Numbered from the stretch's first letter, positions 1-7,549 are shown. The stretch is DNA of 64,000 bases from Pseudomonadota bacterium (GCA_021787435.1 JAJYLY010000004.1:1-64000), one strand, 5' to 3'. Numbers and translations: made by a program. Notes: a model not told the origin generated them from the sequence alone.

Positions 1-34
1 ATGATGAACAGGTTTTACACAAAATCCGCCGTTT

Positions 35-126
35 TGTTCACCATCGTCTGCAATTCGTGTTCACGTTCCGTGTAAACCTTGTTCATGTTCCCGTGTAATT
101 CGTGTTCATCTTCGCGCGTAAAACGC
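35..126. repeat. Degenerate tandem repeat, about 23 bp x 4
   Basis: Four units begin with TGTTCA at positions 35, 58, 80 and 103, giving a period of 22-23 bp. Units two to four share TGTTCA, then a TTC-CG core, then CGTGTAA or CGCGTAAA. At 5-20 an inverted copy reads TGAACAGGTTTTACAC, close to the reverse complement of 70-85. No gene is visible across 1-341. The array is too degenerate and lacks spacers, so it is not CRISPR. It could be iterons, a recombination-site remnant or the decayed end of a repeat-coding gene. Confidence 0.5.
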
Positions 127-341
127 AAGGTGCTCGACATTCATGACAATACAATGGATGCCTGCCTTGAAATCTACGGTTGAAAATTGAAGGAATCAAA
201 GCCGATAAATTGATTTTTTGGGCATGGAACAAATTATATGCGGCCTTCGCCGCCTTGCTATGCTTCCCGCTCAGCTAACGTGCTAGTATTCGCGTTTGTA
301 TTGGTTAATCGTGACTTGTTTGAACCAAGAGGCAATCTCAA

Positions 342-1013
342 ATGAAATCCCTGACGAAACAAGATATTCCAAGAATTGCCACTGAGGCATTACAACACCA
401 TCTTGATAAGCCAGGAGGAATACTTTACAGCAGCCACGAAACTATTCGACCTGGCTCTGTTTACTTTCTAGGCCTGAATCCTGGTGGTTGTGGCGGACCG
501 AAGCTCAGCGAGCGGATAGAAAACTTGCTATCTCAAGAGGGAAATGTTTACCTAGACGAAGCATGGCAGAATGAAGCTGCTTTATATGAAAGCGGTCAAG
601 CGCCACTCCAAAAAAGAGCTGTCTGGCTTCTCGAAAACATCGATTTCGAACCAAGAAACGTACTCTCCAGCAATCTAATTTTCATTCAGAGTAAAGATGA
701 AAGTGGTGTTTCCTTCTTGCAAGATGCTAATGACTGCTGGCCCGTGCACGAGGCTCTTCTCAGTATCGTGCGTCCTCGACTTATTCTCGCATATGGGAAC
801 TCTAAATTTTCACCTTACAGCTATATTCACTCCATATACGGAGGTCAACAATGTTACGCTCCATCTGGGCACGGCAATTGGTCACTTAAGGGTTTTAATG
901 CCAAAATCGCAGGCAGCGACGTTTTTGTTGCTGGGATTCCGCATCTAAGCAGATACGATCCGATAGGAAAGCAGCAAGTTTTGAACTGGATAAAGAATAA
1001 AGGACAAGCATGA
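342..1013 (+). CDS. Uracil-DNA-glycosylase-like hypothetical protein
   Basis: This is a 223-aa protein. Its residues 41-49 (YFLGLNPGG) resemble the GINPG/GLNPG catalytic-loop motif of the MUG/TDG branch of the uracil-DNA glycosylase superfamily. A later strand (VRPRLILAYGNS) and a C-terminal GIPHLSRYDP segment sit where that fold has its third strand and DNA-insertion loop. The fold assignment is inferred from motifs only. No catalytic residue beyond the Asn of the motif can be named with confidence. The gene stands alone, ahead of a minus-strand cluster. It could act in base excision repair or be a divergent member with another role. Confidence 0.5.
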   Translation: MKSLTKQDIPRIATEALQHHLDKPGGILYSSHETIRPGSVYFLGLNPGGCGGPKLSERIENLLSQEGNVYLDEAWQNEAALYESGQAPLQKRAVWLLENIDFEPRNVLSSNLIFIQSKDESGVSFLQDANDCWPVHEALLSIVRPRLILAYGNSKFSPYSYIHSIYGGQQCYAPSGHGNWSLKGFNAKIAGSDVFVAGIPHLSRYDPIGKQQVLNWIKNKGQA

Positions 1014-1224
1014 CAACTGGTTTTGAAGTATGCGCGGCCTCTACATTCGCGGATCACACTACCGCTCTTCCCAAAGCGACATTCATGGCTGCAAAGCAGT
1101 AAATCTCTGATTGTCATTAAATCCAGGAAACACGCTGTTTCCAATATTGGCGCAAACATTAAATTCTTTGGTTTCAATTTCCTAATGCTTACAACTAAAG
1201 AATCGTGAGCGCTTTACTCAAAAG

Positions 1225-1246
1225 CCCCCGCCTTTCTGGGCGGGGG
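1225..1246 (-). terminator. Rho-independent terminator of the repeat-protein gene
   Basis: A perfect 8-bp GC stem (CCCCCGCC pairing with GGCGGGGG) has a 6-nt loop. Read on the minus strand it is followed by CTTTT. It lies 8 bp beyond the stop codon of the minus-strand gene at 1254-1556. The plus-strand side lacks a T-run. Confidence 0.75.
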
Positions 1247-1253
1247 ATTCGCA

Positions 1254-1556
1254 CTAAAACAAACCGATGACCTTCGCGATGATGATTGCAATAGGTTGGT
1301 TATTGCGTTCATAGGTGTTGCCTGAGTTTGCGCCAGAGTATGGTTTTACATGAGTGGATGTAACTTCCCATTTGTTTGAAGAATTAGCTCCGCTGTATGG
1401 TTGAATAAACTTTCCGTCATATTCCCATGTGTTTGAGGAGCTTGCGCCAGAATAGGGTTTAAACTTCTTTCCATCAAACTCCCATTTATTTGAGGAGTTC
1501 TTTAATATTTTCCCATCCCACTCCCAACCCTTTGGCAGCTCAATCTTATTAGCCAT
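1254..1556 (-). CDS. Small WE-DGK-PYSGA repeat protein
   Basis: This is a 100-aa protein of unknown function. After the N-terminal LPKGWEW stretch, residues about 17-85 consist of four repeats of about 18 aa. Each repeat is built on N-K/T-W-E, an optional DGK, then K/Q-PYSGA-N/S-S-S/G-N. The C-terminus is a short hydrophobic IAIIIAKVIGLF tail. I chose the start at 1556 because AAAGGA lies six bases upstream. An in-frame ATG at 1598 has no such site. The alternating aromatic and glycine pattern suggests stacked beta-hairpins. The hydrophobic tail could insert in or associate with a membrane. It is monocistronic and has its own terminator. Confidence 0.75.
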   Translation of the reverse strand: MANKIELPKGWEWDGKILKNSSNKWEFDGKKFKPYSGASSSNTWEYDGKFIQPYSGANSSNKWEVTSTHVKPYSGANSGNTYERNNQPIAIIIAKVIGLF

Positions 1557-1670
1557 GATTATCCTTTCTAATTTTGCCGCTTTAATGAGAACAAGCATCC
1601 TGAAGCGGCGTTTCTTGATGCCCGACAGTTAATCTAGAGCCCCAAATTTTTAATTTGGCTGCTCCCAGTT

Positions 1671-2921
1671 TTAGAGATTTACCAGCTTCGAGAGCAATTG
1701 TTCATCCTCGAAATAATACACCAGCGGGCTGGGTTCGCTCGGTGAAACCACGTTTACTAACAGCTGAGCAAGGCGCAGATCGGGGTTCTTTTCCCACTTT
1801 TCTCGTATTGCATCTAGGATGACCGGAATTCTTGCTGGATCCCGAGGCACTAAATTTGCGGAAATATCGATTGCTCTTTGGGCTACTGTTGCTACCGCTT
1901 TTAAGACTTCAGGATTTTTTTCTGTGGCATAGTGACCAGATGCCTCTGCAAGCTCTTCAGCAATCTCCTTTCGAAGATCTATTGGTGCAAGCACTTCAAT
2001 GCCCGCTCCCTGTGAAAGCAGCCACCAGCGCAACTGCCATGTATTGTTGACGGTAGCACTGATTTTGACCCATCCATCGTCTGGTGAGCTGATTTTCTGA
2101 TCCTCAGACAAAGGAGTTTCTTCGAGGTATGCGGCATTGGATTCATCACACAGTAACTGAAGATGAACTTGATCACCGCTGTTCGCAAAGTCTGCAAAGC
2201 CTGAAGAGATCGCTTTCTCCAGGTCAAAACCCTCAGGAATGCTGCACTCTTCGTCAAGGACATCAGCCTTTTCGAAACGATGCATTGCGTAAAGCCTGGG
2301 ATCCTCGTAATCCCAAGCGGTGGCGACGAGATAGGAAACAGAGCCGCGTAGGATGAGTCCGAGCGGATTCAAGACATACTCCTTCGATTCTTCCATCCGA
2401 ATCACCCGGTAATATCCCTTGATCTTGCGTTTTTCAAGAAGTGCCTTGTAAATACCCACTTGAACGGTTTCGTCAATTCTGGGGGGTAGAAGAGCCTGAT
2501 TTGGTTGGACAACCTTGACCTTCTTTACCCAGTCCGAAGGCTTGGGTACCTGCTCAAGTCTGGATTTCGCCTGGGAGAATACACCCTGCAGCGCCTCCAG
2601 CATCGAGGAAGGCATCATCTGCTTCAGATGAATTTCGACGAGCCGCATGGCAAGGGCTTCGGACATGTCCATCCCGGGAATGTCGATAGGTGCTCCCTTC
2701 ATCCATCTCCAGCCATAATCTCTTGGATTCTTGTCGTTGAGCTGGATCGGAAAAATAGTACTCAACTCCTGGAGGTCTCTCTGGACAGTGCGCACAGAAA
2801 CTTCATGTCCTTGATCTTTCAGCATGGATGCGATTTCGCTGGCCTTCAACCACTGCCTGCCAAGCAGTTTCAGCATTTGCCACTGGCGAATCAGCGTCTC
2901 CTTCTTGTTCTTGTGGGGCAT
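1671..2921 (-). CDS. WYL-domain transcriptional regulator
   Basis: This 416-aa protein has an N-terminal helix-turn-helix of the DeoR-like type (residues about 8-60, including SEIASMLKDQGHEVSVRTVQRDLQEL). A WYL-type ligand-sensing domain follows (about 125-300, with GYYRVIRMEE, YVLNPLGLILRGSVSYLVATAW and LYAMHRFEKA). A C-terminal extension comes after it. A 475-aa reading from 3098 is possible. I prefer ATG 2921 because AAGGA precedes it and the upstream gene stops at 2926. WYL regulators commonly bind nucleic acid or nucleotide ligands and control DNA-repair and phage-defence loci. It is the last gene of a tight minus-strand operon with a DUF2779 nuclease and probably controls it. Confidence 0.85.
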   Translation of the reverse strand: MPHKNKKETLIRQWQMLKLLGRQWLKASEIASMLKDQGHEVSVRTVQRDLQELSTIFPIQLNDKNPRDYGWRWMKGAPIDIPGMDMSEALAMRLVEIHLKQMMPSSMLEALQGVFSQAKSRLEQVPKPSDWVKKVKVVQPNQALLPPRIDETVQVGIYKALLEKRKIKGYYRVIRMEESKEYVLNPLGLILRGSVSYLVATAWDYEDPRLYAMHRFEKADVLDEECSIPEGFDLEKAISSGFADFANSGDQVHLQLLCDESNAAYLEETPLSEDQKISSPDDGWVKISATVNNTWQLRWWLLSQGAGIEVLAPIDLRKEIAEELAEASGHYATEKNPEVLKAVATVAQRAIDISANLVPRDPARIPVILDAIREKWEKNPDLRLAQLLVNVVSPSEPSPLVYYFEDEQLLSKLVNL

Positions 2922-2925
2922 GTCG

Positions 2926-3378
2926 TCAGTCCTTGAGAAGTTTCCATACGGGCATGCTGCCGTGTTCGGACTGCCTCGGCGAATCCAAGGCATGGTCTGC
3001 GCATACTGTTTTGACATTTCTCCGATTATTGATATCGCGAGAACCCGGTGCGCCGCATATTTCGCAAATTTTCTCCGACGCTTCCACAGCCTCGCCAATC
3101 AGTATTCTGATTTCATCGCTTGCATTCCTGATATAGAAACGGAGCGCACCGAATTTCTGCTTCACCTGTGTCGCTTCGGGCCAGCCGTCGCCATCAGGGT
3201 CAAGCCCTTCAATTCTCGCGGCATTCTCAATTCCGGCTGATAATTTCCAGATCAAATCAAACCAGCCGTCGTCGCACTCGAAGCCTTGATACATCAGTGA
3301 TTCCTGCGGGATTTTGTCTTTTCCACGATACAGTCCAGGAAAAGCCGAATAGAGTTGCTCGGTTTTTTCAGGCGACAT
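2926..3378 (-). CDS. Hypothetical protein with C-terminal zinc-finger-like motif
   Basis: This is a 150-aa protein of unknown function. The N-terminal two thirds are mixed helix and strand (GFECDDGWFDLIWKLS, then a KFGALRFYI strand). Near the C-terminus CEICG (C-x2-C) is followed about 20 residues later by VCADH (C-x2-H), a probable zinc-binding knuckle. The start has GGAGA upstream. It overlaps the DUF2779 gene by 11 bp and ends four bases before the WYL regulator, so the three genes are probably co-translated. It may be an adaptor or nucleic-acid-binding partner, which is an inference from context only. Confidence 0.75.
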   Translation of the reverse strand: MSPEKTEQLYSAFPGLYRGKDKIPQESLMYQGFECDDGWFDLIWKLSAGIENAARIEGLDPDGDGWPEATQVKQKFGALRFYIRNASDEIRILIGEAVEASEKICEICGAPGSRDINNRRNVKTVCADHALDSPRQSEHGSMPVWKLLKD

Positions 3379-4867
3379 TTTTATCTCCGATTCCCTGGAA
3401 ATGCCATGCGAGCTTTACCATCGCCAGGGTGTCGAGCTTGCAATACTCGCGCAGCCCTTCTATCAGCATTTCCCTGCGATCATCTGAGGTCTCTGGATGA
3501 ATGATTTCCTTGTACGCTTCCTGTGCATCTCCACCGTTACCCACGGTCAGAATCGAATAATCGAGTTCCGGAGCAACCGTCGGCAATACAGCCTTGATCG
3601 ACCACGATCCTTTCATGTCTGGATGGTAGTAATGGGCCCTTGCGATCGGAAGCAGATCAACAATTCTGTCGTTGATGGCATGCAATCCGGCAGCGAGATC
3701 AGGAAACAGCTCTGCCATCTCTGCAATCCTGCCCTTCTCGAAAGACTGGTTGTAGACAAAGATCGGCCCATCTTTTCCAAGTATTTCGATCAGACTCTCG
3801 GCACAGGCTCTCCGAGGGTCTGCGCCTGACACATCAAGAAACATCCCATGCCGAAGAACACAAGGCGCTTCCTCGATGTGACATGACCACTGGAAAGTCA
3901 TCTGGGTGCCATAGGGACTCGTGTTAGGCCACCTTGGCACTGCAAAATTGATCGTCTCGAAGTCGAGGTAATAGCGTGGGTAAGGCAACGAGCCGAGTAT
4001 TTTTCCAGCCTCCGGGTCAAGTTCAGCAGATTCCATGCGGCTTATTCGCTGGACGCGTTGCTGCGTGTCATTGAGGTATTCCTCTGGAACATTGAGAGCG
4101 TCTTCAAAGCCCATCTCCTGGAGCTCCTGTTTCCTTTTTCCCGTCATTCTGGGAAAAATGTCGAGCGTGTATTCGGGACGTAACTTGTCCTTGTTGCAAT
4201 AGTCTGTAAATGAACACTCGAAAGGGGCGTTGCATTGCGATCCGGGCTCAATGCAGGGTTCCTCTCCCGACAAAGTATGCCTTGCCCATGCGACCCATTC
4301 AGGAACAGATTCGATCAGGGACGAAACTTCATTGTCGAGATTGGCATGCCGGAAGAGACCTTTGTAATCACCATCTCCCCGATAAACAAAGGATGTGTCG
4401 ATATGCGCCAGCTCGATGGAACAGAGTGGAATGCCAACCTGCTGAAGCACCCATGCCTGGATGGCGCAGTCGTCGATATGATAGGTTTTCACGCTCGCGC
4501 TGGATTTGACTTCCACCATGCGATAACCCTTCCTCGCAGGAAGCAGCAAGTCCGCTTTTACCAGCACGCCATCATGCTGGAACGTTGCTTCGAATATCGG
4601 TCTGATCGGACGCTGGATCAACGCCCTTCTGGTGGATTCCAAAGCGTCCCTCAGATTTTCATCTGAGATGAGGATGCCATCAGGATAAAGTTCTCTAGCC
4701 ACCTCGCCAACATCATTTCCTGCCTGGAATATCTGTTTGTTCGTGGAAGCTTCCTCGAGCAGATCGGGAGAATTGATCTGAAGCCAAAGTTTCCTTGGGC
4801 ATTGCTTCCAGGAAATGATGCGCGATTTTGAAAGTCCGGCCACGATAGTCCTCAATTCACTATTCAA
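3368..4867 (-). CDS. DUF2779 protein: Cas4-like nuclease fused to DEDD exonuclease
   Basis: This 499-aa protein has two visible nuclease modules. Residues about 12-225 resemble Cas4/RecB-type nucleases. There is an N-terminal QCPRKLW (Cys23), an acidic Asp106, the EVK signature Glu119-Lys121, and a closing cluster of Cys212, Cys218 and Cys224. Four cysteines in this arrangement usually hold a 4Fe-4S cluster. Residues about 298-485 look like a DEDD 3'-5' exonuclease. They show YYLDFETI (Asp302, Glu304), VYNQSFEKGRI, and YCKLDT with Asp479. The start is TTG at 4867, overlapping the preceding ORF by four bases. The family role is not established. The combination suggests DNA end processing in repair or defence. 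Confidence 0.85.
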   Translation of the reverse strand: MNSELRTIVAGLSKSRIISWKQCPRKLWLQINSPDLLEEASTNKQIFQAGNDVGEVARELYPDGILISDENLRDALESTRRALIQRPIRPIFEATFQHDGVLVKADLLLPARKGYRMVEVKSSASVKTYHIDDCAIQAWVLQQVGIPLCSIELAHIDTSFVYRGDGDYKGLFRHANLDNEVSSLIESVPEWVAWARHTLSGEEPCIEPGSQCNAPFECSFTDYCNKDKLRPEYTLDIFPRMTGKRKQELQEMGFEDALNVPEEYLNDTQQRVQRISRMESAELDPEAGKILGSLPYPRYYLDFETINFAVPRWPNTSPYGTQMTFQWSCHIEEAPCVLRHGMFLDVSGADPRRACAESLIEILGKDGPIFVYNQSFEKGRIAEMAELFPDLAAGLHAINDRIVDLLPIARAHYYHPDMKGSWSIKAVLPTVAPELDYSILTVGNGGDAQEAYKEIIHPETSDDRREMLIEGLREYCKLDTLAMVKLAWHFQGIGDKNVA

Positions 4868-5145
4868 GATAGACAGTGTATCAAAGCATGCGACATAACA
4901 TGACGCATCATTTTCATGCGGCTCTTTTTGCTAAGTAAGGTGACCGCATCTTCCTTGTCCATTACTTCTTTCCTATATCCATCCGAAACTGTCATTACCG
5001 CCAGAACCCCACCGTGTCCATTCGCAACGCCCTGGAATGTCATCCCAACCAACTTCCAGCCAAAATCCCATTCCGGGACGCTGCGAACTCGCAGATCTAC
5101 TTCACTTCTCGCGTTTACTGCCGCCACAGAGTGGTACACCACCAT
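4864..5145 (-). CDS. Small hypothetical protein, first gene of the DUF2779 operon
   Basis: This ORF encodes 93 aa with no recognised family. It reads as an ordinary soluble protein (SEVDLRVRSVPEWDFGWKLVGMTFQG), followed by a basic methionine-rich segment (KKSRMKMMRHVM). Its TGA stop overlaps the TTG start of the DUF2779 gene (TTGA), which implies translational coupling and is the main reason to believe it. The ribosome site is weak. The frame stays open 11 codons further upstream without a start codon. It could therefore be the 3' end of a longer, frameshifted gene. Confidence 0.4.
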   Translation of the reverse strand: MVVYHSVAAVNARSEVDLRVRSVPEWDFGWKLVGMTFQGVANGHGGVLAVMTVSDGYRKEVMDKEDAVTLLSKKSRMKMMRHVMSHALIHCLS

Positions 5146-6150
5146 CAGAAACTTGTTCGCCCCCTTGAAAGGGCAGGCTTTACTTTAGTACCCATGGGGA
5201 GGAATCGCTGTCCGACATTTCTGCCGAAACTTCAATGCATGCAACCGCCAGGCTCTTCGCCAGTCCTTTTTCGCAGCTCTCGCCGCTCCCTGTCATTCTT
5301 CCCGTCAACACCAGATCGTCTCTTTATTGGCTCCTGCCACCGGAACCTCACCATTTCTGGAACCTGTTTCTCCCTGTCCCACGGTGTGAGGGCATCCCCC
5401 GCCATCCGTAAGCTCAAACTTGCCTGTGCAAGTAGGGCGTGTGACTCGTGTAACTTTTAATCCTATTGCTCCCGCCTCTTCTCAAAAATCCCATCTCCAT
5501 TTCAATCTTCCTTTCCCATCTCGTCCTGTCTTTCCCCAGATGATCTCTGAGGCAGGACATGACAATCACAACTCCACGCCAAAAACACCACCAGCTAACT
5601 GCTAAAAAGCTTGAAAGCTTCGTGTGCAGTTGCGATGAGTTGCGTGTCAGTTAAGACGGTACTCGGTCGTTTACTTTGAATTTAATTATTGAGTTCGGTA
5701 GGACTGCCCGGATCAGGGCGAATGATTTTCCACAGGCGTGAAAAATCCGTCCAATTGAAGCGCATCTCTCGATGCTGAGGTACTTGAATGCGAGGTACTA
5801 ATTCGCTGTTTGATGCTGTGTTTTATATTCTTGCTTATGCGTCCGCGAGTGAACGGAGGTTTTTCAGACCCTCTAACTGACTCACCTTGCGATGAAGTTG
5901 GATTATTGAATCACATCATTACTGCTGGTGTCAAATATTTTCAAAAGTCGTTCACTGGACTTTCACTCTGGAATCCCACCATTTGGGTGAACTGTTATCT
6001 GTGCTCCGATATCACTCTGTCTTGACAACCATAGAATTCTTGAGGGTTTGTTAGGGTCTTTAATGGGGGTAATTTACTGGAAAAGCTTGCGTTTCCGGAC
6101 TGGATTTAGTCTAACAACGCCATTCCCAAACAAAAACAGAAATTACTAAA
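5146..6150. other. Gene-poor stretch, no confident gene
   Basis: No ORF in this kilobase looks like a real protein. A 61-codon minus-strand ORF at 5232-5417 is rich in charged residues and could be a relic. It has no recognisable domain and overlaps plus-strand ORFs of the same quality. The right half is AT-rich. No transposase, integrase or RNA gene is visible. It may be decayed sequence at a junction between two accessory modules. Confidence 0.5.
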
Positions 6151-6223
6151 AGTGGCTAAAAAGTGGCTATTTTTTTCACTCGCGGTACAATCAATACAGA
6201 AAGTAACAAAAAAATAGCCACTT
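6151..6223. repeat. Nested direct and inverted AGTGGCTA repeats
   Basis: AGTGGCTA occurs as a direct repeat at 6151-6158 and 6162-6169. The 16-mer 6161-6176 (AAGTGGCTATTTTTTT) is the exact reverse complement of 6208-6223. The second arm is also used by the hairpin at 6210-6237. The two foldings are therefore mutually exclusive, which is the layout of an antiterminator/terminator pair. Confidence 0.6.
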
Positions 6224-6237
6224 ATCTGGCTATTTTT
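6210..6237 (-). terminator. Terminator at the end of the SRAP gene
   Basis: An 11-bp perfect stem (AAAAATAGCCA with TGGCTATTTTT) has a 6-nt loop and touches the SRAP stop codon. On the minus strand it ends in a T7 run. On the plus strand it also ends in T5, so it could act in both directions. Confidence 0.75.
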
Positions 6238-6896
6238 CACTGATGAGCGAGCACCCACGTTCCCAGCGATTCCGCCGGGAAGGGTTTGAGAAACTCTCTT
6301 GCCTGGTTCATGGGTGTATGCAACCAGTCATCGTATTGGTCTTCTTGTAGGATCACCACCATGCGCTTTTCATCGGCAGGTTTGTGGAACTGATTCATGA
6401 GCGGATGCGCATCCGCATTGATGGTCAGCATGGTGTAGCTGCGGAGGATCTCGCCCTTGGGCGTTTTCCAGGCTGTCCAGAGTCCGGCTATGCCCATGGG
6501 TTGGCCATCCGTGCGGATGATTCTGGCGGGAACGGCCTTGCCGGAACGCCAATCCGGCTCATAGATGGCGTCAGCTGGAATGATGCATTTTCTGCCAAGA
6601 CGCCATGCATCGCGGAAACTGGGCTTTTCAGCGACGGTTTCGGATCGGGCGTTGTAAGTGCTGCGGGCAATCTTGGTGTCATTTGCCCAATGAGGGATCA
6701 AACCAAACGAGCCGGCAAGCGCTTCTCGTCCTGATACGGCATCACCGCTGCTGGAGTCTTCCGGTTGATTGTGGCGTATGAACAGGCCCAGATACCCCGG
6801 CCACAGGTCAGACTTCGCGGCTTCCGGTACGGTGTCTATGCCGAAGTGTTGCTTGAGTTTTTCGGGGTTTTTGCAGGATTCGTAGTGGGAGCACAT
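6237..6896 (-). CDS. yedK: SOS-response-associated peptidase (SRAP, YedK/HMCES family)
   Basis: This 219-aa protein has the family layout. Catalytic Cys2 is exposed after Met removal (MCSHYE). It has the NARSET segment, an acidic residue in IYEPDW, and a histidine in MNQFHKPADEKRMVVIL. SRAP proteins form a thiazolidine crosslink with abasic sites in single-stranded DNA and protect them from cleavage. The gene is divergent from umuDC with a shared 54-bp control region, so it is probably induced with the error-prone polymerase after DNA damage. The length is normal for the family. Confidence 0.93.
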   Translation of the reverse strand: MCSHYESCKNPEKLKQHFGIDTVPEAAKSDLWPGYLGLFIRHNQPEDSSSGDAVSGREALAGSFGLIPHWANDTKIARSTYNARSETVAEKPSFRDAWRLGRKCIIPADAIYEPDWRSGKAVPARIIRTDGQPMGIAGLWTAWKTPKGEILRSYTMLTINADAHPLMNQFHKPADEKRMVVILQEDQYDDWLHTPMNQAREFLKPFPAESLGTWVLAHQ

Positions 6897-6928
6897 GGGG
6901 GGATTCTAGCAAGTCTTGCGTTGGGCGA

Positions 6929-6949
6929 CAATTATCGTTACGATAATTG
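6929..6949. promoter_or_regulatory. Perfect palindrome between SRAP and umuD, probable operator
   Basis: The arms CAATTATCG and CGATAATTG are exact reverse complements separated by TTA. The site ends one base before the ATG of umuD and 33 bp from the SRAP start. The right arm contains GATAAT, close to a -10 box. It does not match the usual LexA box (CTGT-N8-ACAG). It is well placed for a dimeric repressor controlling both genes. Confidence 0.7.
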
Positions 6950-6950
6950 G

Positions 6951-7541
6951 ATGAACACACCACGCCAACGCCACAACCCCAACCGCCCCGGCCGCACTCC
7001 CGGCACCGGTCCCTATGGTGAAATCACCAAGGTCATGCGCATTCCGGAAAGCGTAGTGGATCAGGTTGCCACCATCCTGGAATCCTGCAAGGAAAGAACG
7101 TTCCTGAACAAAACCAAGGGTAGCGTAATGCTGCCGGCAGAGAACCCAACTCCCGCCTCCATACCGTTGTACTCCCACCGCATCCCCGCCGGGTTTCCTT
7201 CACCCGCGGATGATTACATCGATCAGCGGATCAGCCTCGACCAGCACCTGATCCCGCACAGGGAATCCACTTTCTTCGTCAGAGCGGTTGGGAACAGCAT
7301 GATCGACGCTGGCATCTTCGATGGCGATTTGCTGGTCGTGGACAAATCTATCGAGCCTGTGCACGGGCATATCGTCATCGCGGTCATCGATGGTGAGCTG
7401 ACCGTCAAACGCCTGATACAGCAAAACGGCGAGACCATCCTTAGACCTGCCAATGCGCGATTCAAGGACATCGTGCTGAAGGAAGGGCAGGAGCTGAGTG
7501 TCTGGGGTGTGGTCACGTCCACCATCAAGACGCTGGTCTGA
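6951..7541 (+). CDS. umuD: UmuD-like autoproteolytic DNA polymerase V subunit with N-terminal extension
   Basis: This 196-aa S24 protein self-cleaves when stimulated by RecA filaments and then partners UmuC. Visible features are a likely Ala80-Gly81 cleavage site in PAGFPSPADDY, nucleophile Ser116 in GNSMIDAG and general base Lys153 in ELTVKRL. The extra 45 N-terminal residues are Pro/Arg-rich, followed by EITKVMRIPESVVDQVATIL. That last piece resembles a ribbon-helix-helix strand and helix and might bind the adjacent palindrome. No Shine-Dalgarno site precedes ATG 6951, so the mRNA may be leaderless, or translation may start at ATG 7035. Confidence 0.88.
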   Translation: MNTPRQRHNPNRPGRTPGTGPYGEITKVMRIPESVVDQVATILESCKERTFLNKTKGSVMLPAENPTPASIPLYSHRIPAGFPSPADDYIDQRISLDQHLIPHRESTFFVRAVGNSMIDAGIFDGDLLVVDKSIEPVHGHIVIAVIDGELTVKRLIQQNGETILRPANARFKDIVLKEGQELSVWGVVTSTIKTLV

Positions 7542-7549
7542 GGTGTGTC

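Noticed and set aside
35..126. Possible CRISPR array
   Set aside because: The repeats are contiguous and degenerate, with no unique spacers and no cas1/cas2 nearby. The Cas4-like part of DUF2779 alone does not imply CRISPR.
1023..1208. 61-codon plus-strand ORF
   Set aside because: It lacks a ribosome site, has no recognisable features and lies in the gap between convergent genes.
5014..5460. 148-codon plus-strand ORF
   Set aside because: It runs antisense across the coupled 93-aa ORF and has atypical composition (Arg/Ser/Pro-rich).
5810..6025. 71-codon plus-strand ORF in AT-rich DNA
   Set aside because: No ribosome site or domain; composition is as expected from chance.
6929..6949. LexA box
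   Set aside because: The palindrome has no CTGT/ACAG ends, so it was called an operator for an unknown repressor.
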